Below the pieces are notes generated by a model. That model was not told the DNA's origin. It saw only the letters and a program-made list of their open reading frames with translations, and searched no databases. A program made the translations under genes and the position numbers. This document shows, in pieces, positions 42,582 through 51,082 of a DNA stretch of 64,000 nucleotides; the first letter of the stretch is position 1; the number at the start of each line of letters is the position of its first letter. Origin of the DNA: JASLEW01 sp963732005. GTDB taxonomy: Bacteria; Acidobacteriota; Thermoanaerobaculia; Multivoradales; UBA5704. The stretch spans positions 124,001 through 188,000 of the forward strand of contig CAVSXT010000003.1 in assembly GCA_963732005.1 (NCBI GenBank), read 5' to 3'.

Positions 42582-42896
42582 ATGAGCCAGCCCCTCGCCA
42601 CGCCGCCACCGCCGCCTCCGGGCGTCGCGGCACCTGCCAGCAGCCGGGCCGTCACCGCGCTGGTGCTGGGTATTCTCGGTCTCTGCTGCTGCGGCCTGGT
42701 GGCCCCCGTAGCCTGGTACCTGGGGACGGTGGAAGGCCGTGCCATCCTGGCGGGACAGTCGCCTGCCTCCGGCCAGGTGATGGCCACGGCCGCCAAGATC
42801 CTCGGCATCATCGGTACGATCCTGATGGGCTTCGCCATCCTCTGGATCCTGTTCTGGGGCGGTTTTGCCGTGCTCCAGAGCTTCGCGAACCGGTGA
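42582..42896 (+). CDS. Small DUF4190-like membrane protein
   Basis: A 104-residue protein with a Pro-rich N-terminus (PLATPPPPPPGVAAPASSRA) and two membrane segments (AVTALVLGILGLCCCGLVAP; ILGIIGTILMGFAILWILFW), as in DUF4190. A CCC cysteine cluster in the first helix may be acylated (inference). The ATG at 42582 follows TTGGAGGG; an earlier ATG at 42567 is less well placed. The stop overlaps the next gene's GTG. Confidence 0.7.
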   Translation: MSQPLATPPPPPPGVAAPASSRAVTALVLGILGLCCCGLVAPVAWYLGTVEGRAILAGQSPASGQVMATAAKILGIIGTILMGFAILWILFWGGFAVLQSFANR

Positions 42897-43342
42897 GCCC
42901 CCGCCTCCGTCACGCCGGAAACGCCGGAAACGCCGGAAACGCCGGAGGATACCGCTGGGGCGGCATCGAAGGCTGGGCGCTTGCCGGGGCCGCGGGCTTG
43001 GCGGCGTTCCTGGTCCTTCGCGTCTGGGTGCCGCCGGAAGGCGCCGCCTTCGCCATTTGCCCATTGCGCCGCTTCACCGGCCTGCCCTGTCCCGGCTGCG
43101 GGATGACCCGAGCCTTCGCCCATCTCGCCAAGGGAGAGTGGACCGCCGCCCTCCGCGATCACCCGCTGGCGCCGCTGTTTGCCGCCGAGCTGGTCCTGCT
43201 GTGGGCGGCCTGGGGCGGCGCGGCATCGGGCCTGGTGCGCCTCCCCGCCCTGGCGAAGCCGGAGCTGGCGGCGCTCGGCCATCTCGCGGTCCTGGCGGCG
43301 GTATGGTTGGGGCGCCTGGCGACCGGCACGCTGCCGTGGTGA
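42893..43342 (+). CDS. DUF2752 family membrane protein
   Basis: A 149-residue protein with the DUF2752 motif CPLRRFTGLPCPGCGMTRAFAHLAKGEW between membrane segments. Its N-terminus reads AGNAGNAGNAGG from a perfect 9-base repeat (CGCCGGAAA three to four times), another example of the short tandem repeats in this genome. The GTG start overlaps the preceding stop. The function is unknown; the cysteines suggest metal binding. Confidence 0.85.
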   Translation: MSPRLRHAGNAGNAGNAGGYRWGGIEGWALAGAAGLAAFLVLRVWVPPEGAAFAICPLRRFTGLPCPGCGMTRAFAHLAKGEWTAALRDHPLAPLFAAELVLLWAAWGGAASGLVRLPALAKPELAALGHLAVLAAVWLGRLATGTLPW

Positions 43343-43378
43343 GCGCGGCGACGGCGCTCCGCGCTACTCTTGAGCACG

Positions 43379-43762
43379 ATGACTGCGCCGATGAACGCCA
43401 ATTCCACCACCGCCGCGATCCTTCCGGTCAGCGCGGAGAAGCGGCTGCCGTCGCCGCGCCGGCGCCTGCGGCGCACCGCGGTGCTGTTGCTGCTGCTCTG
43501 CCTGCTCGCCGTCGATCTGGCGCGGCCTCCCGCCAGCCAGGCCAGCGCTCGCCTGTTGCTGGGCGGCATTCATCTCTACCAGGCGACGCTGTCGCCGCGG
43601 CTGGGCGCTCTCGGCGTGCAATGCCGCTTCCGGCCGACCTGCAGCCACTATGCCGCCGGCGCGATCGCCCGGTACGGCGCCCTGTCCGGCAGCCTCCGCG
43701 CCGCTTGGCGCATCGTCCGCTGCGGGCCATGGACGCGCTTGGGCACCTACGATCCACCCTAG
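43379..43762 (+). CDS. Second YidD-like protein with a membrane anchor
   Basis: A 127-residue YidD paralogue: QATLSPRLGALGVQCRFRPT, CSHYAAGAIARYG and RIVRCGPWTRLGTYDPP keep the cysteine and proline pattern of YidD. Unlike the copy at 15255-15482 it has a basic N-terminus followed by a hydrophobic helix (TAVLLLLLCLLAVDLA) and no yidC partner. It sits among small membrane proteins. The ATG at 43379 is chosen; a TTG lies nine bases upstream. Confidence 0.83.
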   Translation: MTAPMNANSTTAAILPVSAEKRLPSPRRRLRRTAVLLLLLCLLAVDLARPPASQASARLLLGGIHLYQATLSPRLGALGVQCRFRPTCSHYAAGAIARYGALSGSLRAAWRIVRCGPWTRLGTYDPP

Positions 43763-43880
43763 GGCGGATTGCGAGCTGGGTGGTGTCGTAAGGACATCAC
43801 CACGAGCTGCCGCGAGTTGACAAAGTGCCGCCGCGGCAGCAAGCTCGTCTCGGGTTGAGACCTTCCGGCGGGAGCGCCTC

Positions 43881-44432
43881 TTGAGCAGTGACGGCATCGA
43901 TTACCAAAGCTTCGTCGAGGACGCCTTGCGGGCCGCGGTGAGCCGGCTGCTGGCCGAGGTTGCGGCGCAGGGTCTGCCCGGCGAGCACCACTTCTACATC
44001 GGCTTTCATACCGGCCATCCCGAGGTGATCATGCCGCGCTCGCTGCGCGACCTCTACCCGGATGAGATGACCATCATCCTGCAGCACCAGTACTGGAACC
44101 TCGTGGTGGAGCCCGAGGCCTTCTCGGTCGAGCTCAGCTTCAACGGCAGCCGCCTGCGCCTTGCCGTCCCCTTCGCGGCGCTGACCATGTTCGCGGATCC
44201 CTCGGCGGAGTTCGCCCTGCGCTTCCGCCCGCGGCTGCCGGGCGGCGCCGAGACCAGCGCCGTCGCCGCCAACTCGGCCGCGGCGGGCGCCGCCGCTCCG
44301 GCTGGCGGTGACGCTGCCCTGCCGGCGCCGGCCTCCACGACCGCAGCGGCGGCGCCGGCGACGCCGGCGATCGCCGGCCGGCGCCCCGGGTCGGGCGAGG
44401 TCATCCGCTTCGATCCGTCGCGCCGCAAGTGA
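43881..44432 (+). CDS. sspB: SspB-type ClpXP specificity adaptor
   Basis: A 183-residue protein whose first ~115 residues match the SspB fold seen in alpha-proteobacteria: GIDYQSFVEDALRAAVSRLL, QGLPGEHHFYIGFHTGHP, DEMTIILQHQYWNLVV and VPFAALTMFADPS. SspB binds the ssrA tag and delivers tagged proteins to ClpXP. A long Ala/Pro/Gly linker leads to a short C-terminal segment (GEVIRFDPSRRK) that could be the ClpX-docking tail. The start is a TTG. The matching tmRNA (tag ANDNFALAA) is 10 kb upstream. Confidence 0.85.
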   Translation: MSSDGIDYQSFVEDALRAAVSRLLAEVAAQGLPGEHHFYIGFHTGHPEVIMPRSLRDLYPDEMTIILQHQYWNLVVEPEAFSVELSFNGSRLRLAVPFAALTMFADPSAEFALRFRPRLPGGAETSAVAANSAAAGAAAPAGGDAALPAPASTTAAAAPATPAIAGRRPGSGEVIRFDPSRRK

Positions 44433-44640
44433 ACGCCATGCCTCGGCCTGCGCGGCCGTTCGTCCCTTGCAGGCGGCACCGCCGACTCGCAAAATGGACA
44501 CGGCGCGACCCGATCGCCAAGCGCGGCTCGGCGACGCTCCGGCGGCTGGCCGTGCCCCGCCCAATGGCGCGCTCGCGGCACCCGCTTTGCACTTCTCGAT
44601 CTACCCACGACCACGAGCACCGACCCGAGACGACCGAGCC

Positions 44641-45762
44641 ATGCCGCACTTGATCCGATCCCCGTTGCGCAACCTCAAGCCGCTCCTTGCAGCGCTGGCG
44701 GCGCTGATCACCCTGGCCAGCCTCTGGACGATGGCTTGCTCGCGCGGCGGCGAGGCGCCCCAGGAGCGAACCCTTGCCGCCAGCGCCTCCCAGGCTCGGC
44801 CGCTGCCGCCGCCGGCGCCGCCGCTGCAGACCCCGCCCGCCGGCGAGCCGCCGACCAATGAACTGCGGCCGGTGCCGCAGAGCTTCGAGCTGGGCACCGC
44901 GCCCCCGGCTCCGGCCGCGGTCCAGCGCCGCGACGAGAGCGAGCTGGCGGCCCGGGAACGCCGGCTCGCGGATCGCCAGGCATCGATCGAGGCCCGCGAG
45001 CAGCAGCTGCGGCGCCGCGAGCAGGCGCAAGCCGCGGCCACCCCAGGCTCGCCGGCGGCGAGCGGCGCCGGCGGTCAGGCCGGCGGCCCGGATGCTTTCG
45101 GCGGTGGGCCGCCGGGTCCGGCCGCCGATGCGGCGGCGCCCGGGCCAGACGCGGCGCCAGAAGGGTTCGCCGGAGCGCCGGAGCCGCCGGCCTTCGCCGG
45201 CGAACCCGACGAGCGCCAACCGCCGGCGCCGGTCACGGTTCCGGCTGGCACGTCGTTCGAGGTCGAGCTCACCAAGGGGCTGGCGAGCAACACCAGCTCG
45301 GTGGGCGAAACTTTCCGCTCCCGGCTGGTTTCCGACCTGCGCCAGGGCGGCGCGGTCGCCATCCCCGCGGGCTCGGAGGTGCTGGGGGTGGTCACCGATG
45401 CGGTGGCGGCGCGGCGCATCGGCGGCCGGGCGAAGCTGACCGTCAAGTTCACCGACCTGGTGCTGCCTTCAGGCGCGACGGTGCCGATGCGCGTCTCCTT
45501 CCTCGAGGAGGGCAAGAGCAAGACCGGGCGCGACGCGGCGACGATCGGCGGTTCCACCGCCGGCGGCGCCCTGCTGGGTCGCATCCTCGGCAACGGCAGC
45601 CGCACCGGCGGCACGATCCTGGGGGCCCTGGTGGGGGCCGCGGTCGGCACCGCCATCGCCGCCAAGACCGCCGGCGAGGAGGTGGTCATTCCCGAGGGCT
45701 CCGTGATCTCGCTCAAACTCGACCAGCCACTCACCATCGAGGCCCGGCGCCCGGACCGCTAG
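44641..45762 (+). CDS. Membrane-anchored protein with glycine-zipper C-terminal domain
   Basis: A 373-residue protein I cannot name. The order is: an N-terminal hydrophobic anchor (LLAALAALITLASLWTMAC, possibly a weak lipobox), a Pro/Ala-rich region, a charged coiled-coil (DESELAARERRLADRQASIE), a Gly/Pro-rich linker, then a folded domain (VTVPAGTSFEVELTKGLASN, GGAVAIPAGSEVLGVVTDAV). A glycine-zipper stretch (GGALLGRILGNGSRTGG, LGALVGAAVGTAIAAKT) follows. Similar domains occur in TrbI/VirB10-like and YMGG-type envelope proteins. A hairpin follows the stop. Confidence 0.6.
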   Translation: MPHLIRSPLRNLKPLLAALAALITLASLWTMACSRGGEAPQERTLAASASQARPLPPPAPPLQTPPAGEPPTNELRPVPQSFELGTAPPAPAAVQRRDESELAARERRLADRQASIEAREQQLRRREQAQAAATPGSPAASGAGGQAGGPDAFGGGPPGPAADAAAPGPDAAPEGFAGAPEPPAFAGEPDERQPPAPVTVPAGTSFEVELTKGLASNTSSVGETFRSRLVSDLRQGGAVAIPAGSEVLGVVTDAVAARRIGGRAKLTVKFTDLVLPSGATVPMRVSFLEEGKSKTGRDAATIGGSTAGGALLGRILGNGSRTGGTILGALVGAAVGTAIAAKTAGEEVVIPEGSVISLKLDQPLTIEARRPDR

Positions 45763-45764
45763 CT

Positions 45765-45783
45765 GCTTGGCACCTGGCCAAGC
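45765..45783 (+). terminator. Hairpin just after the glycine-zipper gene
   Basis: GCTTGGC-ACCTG-GCCAAGC is a perfect 7-bp hairpin two bases after the stop codon. There is no T-run, so it may be a Rho-assisted end or an mRNA 3' stabiliser. Confidence 0.4.
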
Positions 45784-45844
45784 GCCGGCGGCCCCACCGC
45801 CCGCCGAATAATTTCCCGCCAGCCGCTGTTTGGTCCTTCTGGTT

Positions 45845-47824
45845 ATGGCCAACCTGGACTCAGCCGCGCCGCCTTCGGCCCGCACCGGTCTGTTCGGCGG
45901 CCGCGTCTCCTCGCGGCCGCGCCAGGTCTCGAGCGAGGAGGCGGAGGCGGCGAAGAAGCGCACGCCGATCAAGTTCCGGACGGTCCTCGACGATGCGCTG
46001 GACCTGATCAAGGCACGCAAGGGGCGCCTGGCCGTGGGCCTGGCGATCATGGCCGTCAACCGCCTCGCCGGGCTGGTCCTGCCGGGTGTCAGCAAGTTCC
46101 TGATGGACAACGTGATCCTCGCCAAGAGCCTGGACATGGCGATCCGCATGCGGCGGCTCGAGCTGCTGGTGCTCGCCGGCGCCGCGGCGACGGTGGTGCA
46201 GGCGGTCAGCTCGTTCAGCCTGTCGCAGCTGCTCGGCATTGCCGCCCAGCGGTCGATCACCGAGATGCGCCGGCGAGTGCAGCGGCACGTCGGCAGGCTG
46301 ACCGTCGCCTACTTCGACCAGACCAAGACCGGCGCGCTGCTGTCGCGGGTGATGAACGACGCCGAGGGCCTGCGCAACCTCGTCGGCACCGGCCTGGTCG
46401 AGGTGGCGGGCGGCGTGATGACCGCCGTCCTCGCGCTCGGCATCCTGTTCTACATCAACGCCCGGCTCACCTGGATCGCGCTCACCGTGCTGTCGCTGTT
46501 CGGTTTCGTCATGCTCTACGCGTTCAAGACGCTGCGGCCGCTGTTCCGCGAGCGCTCGAAGATCAACGCCGAGCTCTCCGGCCGGCTGAGCGAGTCCTTC
46601 TCCGGCGTGCGGGTGGTGAAGGCCTACGGCGCCGAAGGGCGCGAGTCGCTGGTGTTCACCAAGGCGGCTCACCGCTTGTTCCGCAACGTCGCCGGCACCA
46701 TGACCGGTCTGTCGGCGGTGGGAGCGGCCTCGACCCTGCTGGTCGGCGGCATGACCCTGGTGCTGATGGCGATCGGCGGCCGCGACATCCTGCTCGGCCA
46801 GATGACGGTGGGCTCCTTCTTCTCGTTCACGCTCTATCTCGGCATGATGGTCGGTCCGGTGGTGCAGATCGTCAACATCGGCAGCCAGATCACCGAAGCG
46901 TTCGCGGGCCTCGAGCGCATCCGCGAGATCCGCAACGAGACCAGCGAGGATGCCGGCGACGCCACACGCCTGCCGGTCGCCAGCGTGCGCGGCACGATCG
47001 AGCTCCGCGATGTCCACTTCGAATACCAGCCAGGCGTACCGGTGCTGCGCGGCATCTCCTTCCGCGCCGCGCCCGGCACCTCGACGGCGCTGGTCGGCCC
47101 CTCCGGCTCCGGCAAGAGCACCTTGATCGGGCTGGTCGCCGCGTTCCATCGTCCGACGTCGGGCCAGATCCTGGTCGACGGTAGGGACCTGGCCGAGCTG
47201 CGGCTCCACGACTATCGCTCGCACCTAGGCGTCGTGTTCCAGGACAACTTCCTGTTCGACGGCACGGTGCGCGAAAACATCGCCTACGCCGCTCCCGACG
47301 CCACCGCGGCCGAGATCCTGCGCGCCGCCGAGATCGCGCACTGCGACGACTTCGTGCGGCGGCTGCCCAAGGGCTACGACACCGTGGTCGGCGAGCGCGG
47401 CGTCAAGCTGTCGGGCGGCGAGCGTCAGCGGGTGGCGATCGCCCGCGCCATCCTCGCCGATCCCCGGATCCTCATCCTGGACGAGGCGACCTCGTCGCTG
47501 GACAGCGAGAGCGAGGCCTTGATCCAGGAGGGGCTGGCCGAGCTGATGCGGGGCCGCACCTCCTTCGTGATCGCCCACCGGCTGTCCACCATCCGGCGGG
47601 CCGACACGATCCTGGTGATGGAAGGCGGCAAGATCGTCGAGCAGGGGCGCCACCAGGAGCTGCTGGCGCTGGGCGGCCTCTACCACAGCCTCTACACCCG
47701 GCAGTACGACCTCGAGTCCAACCTCTTCCGCAACCCCGGCGAGTCCGAGCCCGAGGTGGAGGAGCCCAGGCCGCAGGCGAAAGGCGACGCGTCGGTGGCG
47801 CGCCTGCCGCTGCTGCCGGTTTAG
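45845..47824 (+). CDS. ABC exporter, MsbA-like fused permease-ATPase
   Basis: A 659-residue half-transporter. After a ~40-residue cytosolic N-terminus come six membrane segments and then an ATPase domain with Walker A GPSGSGKST, Q-loop VFQDNFLFDGTVRENI, signature LSGGERQ and Walker B ILILDEATSSLDSES. The arrangement and length fit homodimeric exporters of lipids or drugs (MsbA group); the cargo is unknown. ATG 45845 (MANLDSAAP) is chosen over an in-frame upstream start at 45830. It is convergent with the pseudokinase gene, 24 bases apart. Confidence 0.92.
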   Translation: MANLDSAAPPSARTGLFGGRVSSRPRQVSSEEAEAAKKRTPIKFRTVLDDALDLIKARKGRLAVGLAIMAVNRLAGLVLPGVSKFLMDNVILAKSLDMAIRMRRLELLVLAGAAATVVQAVSSFSLSQLLGIAAQRSITEMRRRVQRHVGRLTVAYFDQTKTGALLSRVMNDAEGLRNLVGTGLVEVAGGVMTAVLALGILFYINARLTWIALTVLSLFGFVMLYAFKTLRPLFRERSKINAELSGRLSESFSGVRVVKAYGAEGRESLVFTKAAHRLFRNVAGTMTGLSAVGAASTLLVGGMTLVLMAIGGRDILLGQMTVGSFFSFTLYLGMMVGPVVQIVNIGSQITEAFAGLERIREIRNETSEDAGDATRLPVASVRGTIELRDVHFEYQPGVPVLRGISFRAAPGTSTALVGPSGSGKSTLIGLVAAFHRPTSGQILVDGRDLAELRLHDYRSHLGVVFQDNFLFDGTVRENIAYAAPDATAAEILRAAEIAHCDDFVRRLPKGYDTVVGERGVKLSGGERQRVAIARAILADPRILILDEATSSLDSESEALIQEGLAELMRGRTSFVIAHRLSTIRRADTILVMEGGKIVEQGRHQELLALGGLYHSLYTRQYDLESNLFRNPGESEPEVEEPRPQAKGDASVARLPLLPV

Positions 47825-47848
47825 TGTCCTAGCGCCGGCGGGGCCGCT

Positions 47849-50800
47849 TCAGTGGAGGAGCTGCTCGAAGCCCTTGCGGCGCGTCAACTTTAGCGGGTTG
47901 TCCTTGGTGCCGAGGACTCCCTCGTGGCCGGAGAGGTCGGTGGCCACCACCCAGAGGTCGACCGTCCCGTTCTGATGGACGCTGGCCGGGATTTCCACGT
48001 TCCAGCCGAACCCCGATTTCTGCAGCGGCAGCTCGCGCTTGCTTCCCGACTCGAAGCGGGCGAAGAGCTTGACGCTCTTGACCTGGTAGTCGTCGGTGAC
48101 GCGAAAGCTCAGCGTGACCGTGGTGCCCCGCGAATAATCGAGCACGTATCCGGGCCTCAGTGTGACCTGCGGCGGCTCCGCGTCCAGCTGGGCCAGCTCG
48201 GTCTGGAGCCGCTGCCGGGCTTCCGCGATGCGCTGCTCGAGGTGGGGGGTGGGTTGCAGCGGACCCAGCAGGTCGAGGGCGTCGCTCGGCCGGCGGCGGC
48301 TCTCATAGGCCGGCACGCTATCGAGGATCGCCTGCTGGCGCAGCTCGTTGGCGGCGGCGATCTGGTAGCTCTTGACCAGATCCTTGACGCCGGTGCGTTC
48401 CGGCCAGCTGTGGACGATGGGATCCAAGCGGGAGACGGCCTGATCGTAGTTGCCGTCGCGGGCCAGACCCGCGGCGGCGGTCTCGATCGCCCGCGCCGCC
48501 TGGTCGCGCAGGTCGAGCGGATCGTGCAGCGTCCGCGCCAGGCCCGCCATGGCCCGGCAGCGCTCGAGCACCTCGGCCGGGTCGCCGCGAGTGGCGGCGG
48601 CGCGCGCCAGCCGGTACTGATCGACCAGGTTCCTGGCCCGCGCCAGGTCGCTCTGCTGGTTCGGCGGCAGGTCGCCGGGAGAGGCCACCTCGACGACGCT
48701 CTCGAGCACGCCGAGGTCGCCGTTGCGTAGACCGGAGGCGAGATCTTGCTGCACGGTCTCCAGCGCACTGACCGCCAGCATCTGCTGGATCGCGGTCAGC
48801 TGCTGGCAGGCCTCTGGACCGAGCTCCGCCTGGTCGGCGAAGGTGAGCTCGCGCAAGGCCTGGCGCACCCGGCCGTCGGACTCCTTGCCGAAGATCAGAT
48901 AGCTCCTGGCGTCGCCGAACTTGGCGGCGGCGGAGCGCCCTGGCCGTTGCGGTGACGAGGCCGCCTCCGCGCCGCTGCTGTCCTGCGCCCCGGCCGCCGC
49001 CCCATCTCCGCTCCGCGCGGCGTGCCGCCAGCCGTGTCCGACCAGCACCCAGGCGGCGAGCCCGGCCGCCAGCAGCAGTCCGCCGCCCGCCGCCAGCAGC
49101 GTGGGTCGGGAAAGGTCGCGCAGCGGCCCCGGCAGGCGCCATCCAGCGGGTCGGGCGCCGGCGGCAGCCGCCACCGGCTCGTCACCGCGCCGAGCGGTCG
49201 GGGCCGGTGCCGTGCCCTTGGCTCCCTTGGCTCCCTTGGCTCCAAAACCGCCGCCGAGCCCGCCGAGCCCGCCGCGCTGACGAGCCGGCGTCGGCGGTGG
49301 GCTCAGTGCCGGAGGTGGTGGCGGTAGCGAGCTGAGGAGATCGTCCACCGCCGACAGCATCTCGCCTGGCGGTTCGGCGCCGGCGGGTTTGGGCGTCAGG
49401 CCCCCGCTCGGCGCCTTGGCCCCCGCCGGTCCCGGGCGGGCGGCGCTCCGGCCGGCGAAAGGCGCGGCCGGCGCTGGCACGGTGGCGGTGCGAGCGGCTG
49501 GCCCCGCGGACGCCGTCGCCGCGGCAGTCCAAGTCACTGCTGGCGCCGCGGGCGGCGGTGCGCTGGCCGTTGCAAGGGCAGGCGTCTCGGCGGCCGCCCA
49601 GCCGCCGTCACCCGCCGCGGGTGCCGCGGACAGTGCCGGCTCGTCCGCCTCGGCGAGGGTGGGAAGCAGGTCTGGCACGTCGAAGAGGTCTAAGAACGGA
49701 TCGGCGTCTTCGCCAGCCGCCGTCGGCGAGGGTTGTGCGGTGCCCGAAAAATCCGCAGGGTGCTCGAAGTGCGCCGCTGGTCCCAAATCACCCGATCGTC
49801 CGGTTGCTACCTGTCCGGCCGGGTTGGCTGGCGCTACCGGTTCCGCCGGCGCCTCCGGCTGCGCCCACCGGTCCTGCTGCCACGGTTGCCGGCGAGGATC
49901 CGGGTGCTCCCGGTGCTCTTCGGGTCCGGTGTCGGCGCCGGGCGCGAACAAGCCGGCGAAGGCTGATTCCTCCCGGTGGCGCGGTGCCGCCGTGGGCTGC
50001 GAGAGTGGCTCGAGCAGCCCCGCGGGGAAGGCGGTCCCGCCGAGGGCCAAGCCGAAGGCGTCGCGGATGGCGCCGTGCGCGGGTCGCTCGCCGGGCGACT
50101 GCCGCAGGCAGCGCTCCAGGATCTGGCGGAGAGCCTCGTCGTTGGCCAGCTCGAAGCGCAGCGCCAGCGGCATCTGCACCGTCTGCACCTGCTTGCCGCC
50201 GTCTTCGCCGACGGCCACGGTGGCGCCCAGCGCATAGCAGGCGGTCAACGCCAGCGAGTAGATGTCGGCACGCCAGTCGAGCGTCGCGGTCGCGGCTGCC
50301 GCCGGCAACGCCAGCTCGGGAGCGCGGAAGCGAGCGCCTTCGGCGTCGGGCCACGCCTCGCCGAGGTGGAACAGCGGCGTGCCGAGCCCGAGCAACTTGA
50401 TGGTCGCAGGCTGCGCCGCCGCCGTGCCGGCGTCCGCCGGCAAGGATCCAGTGCCAGCACCTGCCGCGGTGCTTGGAGCCAGCGGGTCCAGCGGGGCCAG
50501 CGGGACCAGGAACAGGTTCTCCGGGCAGAGGTTCAGATGCGCCAGGCCATGACGGGCCAGCTCCTCCAGGCCGGCCAGCGCCTGCGAGAGCAGGGGCAGG
50601 ATGCGGTCGGGAGCAGCGCCGCCGGAGCCCGGCGCCGGCGGCGCCGGCGAGGATGCAGGCTCGGCCTCGAAGCCGATCCCGTCGAGCATCTCCATCACCA
50701 GGAAAGCGCCGCCGTCCGAGGTCATTCCCGCATCCAGGACGGCGGGGAGGTTGGGGTGCCGGAGGCCGGCGAGCGCCGCCGCGTAAGCGTCGAAGCGCGC

Positions 50801-50971
50801 GGCGAGCCTGGCCGCCCGGGAAGGATCCGCCGCCGCCGCCAGGTTGATCAGCTTGATGACGACGGTCTGCCCGGTGGCGATGGCGCTGGCGCGCAGGATG
50901 CTCCCGCCGCGGCTCGAGCCGAGGATCCTGTCGAGTCGATAGTCGTCGGTGAGCTCGCGCGGCGGTGACAT
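47849..50971 (-). CDS. Large transmembrane pseudokinase with C-terminal sensor-like region
   Basis: A 1040-residue protein. Residues ~10-290 have a Ser/Thr protein kinase fold: ATP lysine (VVIKL, Lys40), LRHPNLPAVLDAGM, and an intact APE (FRAPEL). The catalytic loop HRDLKPEN reads HLNLCPEN (147 is Asn, not Asp), and DFG is replaced by GLG (195-197), so phosphotransfer is unlikely. A very long Pro/Ala-rich linker includes GAKGAKGAKG repeats. A single membrane helix (TLLAAGGGLLLAAGLAAWVLV) leads to a periplasmic helical-repeat region and a beta-sandwich near the end (VTLSFRVTDDYQVKSVKLFARF). GGAGG precedes the ATG (50969-50971). Pseudokinase status is inference from the motifs. Confidence 0.8.
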   Translation of the reverse strand: MSPPRELTDDYRLDRILGSSRGGSILRASAIATGQTVVIKLINLAAAADPSRAARLAARFDAYAAALAGLRHPNLPAVLDAGMTSDGGAFLVMEMLDGIGFEAEPASSPAPPAPGSGGAAPDRILPLLSQALAGLEELARHGLAHLNLCPENLFLVPLAPLDPLAPSTAAGAGTGSLPADAGTAAAQPATIKLLGLGTPLFHLGEAWPDAEGARFRAPELALPAAAATATLDWRADIYSLALTACYALGATVAVGEDGGKQVQTVQMPLALRFELANDEALRQILERCLRQSPGERPAHGAIRDAFGLALGGTAFPAGLLEPLSQPTAAPRHREESAFAGLFAPGADTGPEEHREHPDPRRQPWQQDRWAQPEAPAEPVAPANPAGQVATGRSGDLGPAAHFEHPADFSGTAQPSPTAAGEDADPFLDLFDVPDLLPTLAEADEPALSAAPAAGDGGWAAAETPALATASAPPPAAPAVTWTAAATASAGPAARTATVPAPAAPFAGRSAARPGPAGAKAPSGGLTPKPAGAEPPGEMLSAVDDLLSSLPPPPPALSPPPTPARQRGGLGGLGGGFGAKGAKGAKGTAPAPTARRGDEPVAAAAGARPAGWRLPGPLRDLSRPTLLAAGGGLLLAAGLAAWVLVGHGWRHAARSGDGAAAGAQDSSGAEAASSPQRPGRSAAAKFGDARSYLIFGKESDGRVRQALRELTFADQAELGPEACQQLTAIQQMLAVSALETVQQDLASGLRNGDLGVLESVVEVASPGDLPPNQQSDLARARNLVDQYRLARAAATRGDPAEVLERCRAMAGLARTLHDPLDLRDQAARAIETAAAGLARDGNYDQAVSRLDPIVHSWPERTGVKDLVKSYQIAAANELRQQAILDSVPAYESRRRPSDALDLLGPLQPTPHLEQRIAEARQRLQTELAQLDAEPPQVTLRPGYVLDYSRGTTVTLSFRVTDDYQVKSVKLFARFESGSKRELPLQKSGFGWNVEIPASVHQNGTVDLWVVATDLSGHEGVLGTKDNPLKLTRRKGFEQLLH

Positions 50972-51082
50972 CTGGATCCTCCCGACAGGACCTGCGGGCG
51001 CAGGCGGCAGGTTCGCGACCTCCCGGGTACACCGCCTGAGCAGACGAGCGTATGCAAACCGGGCTATTATAGGGGATGGTGT

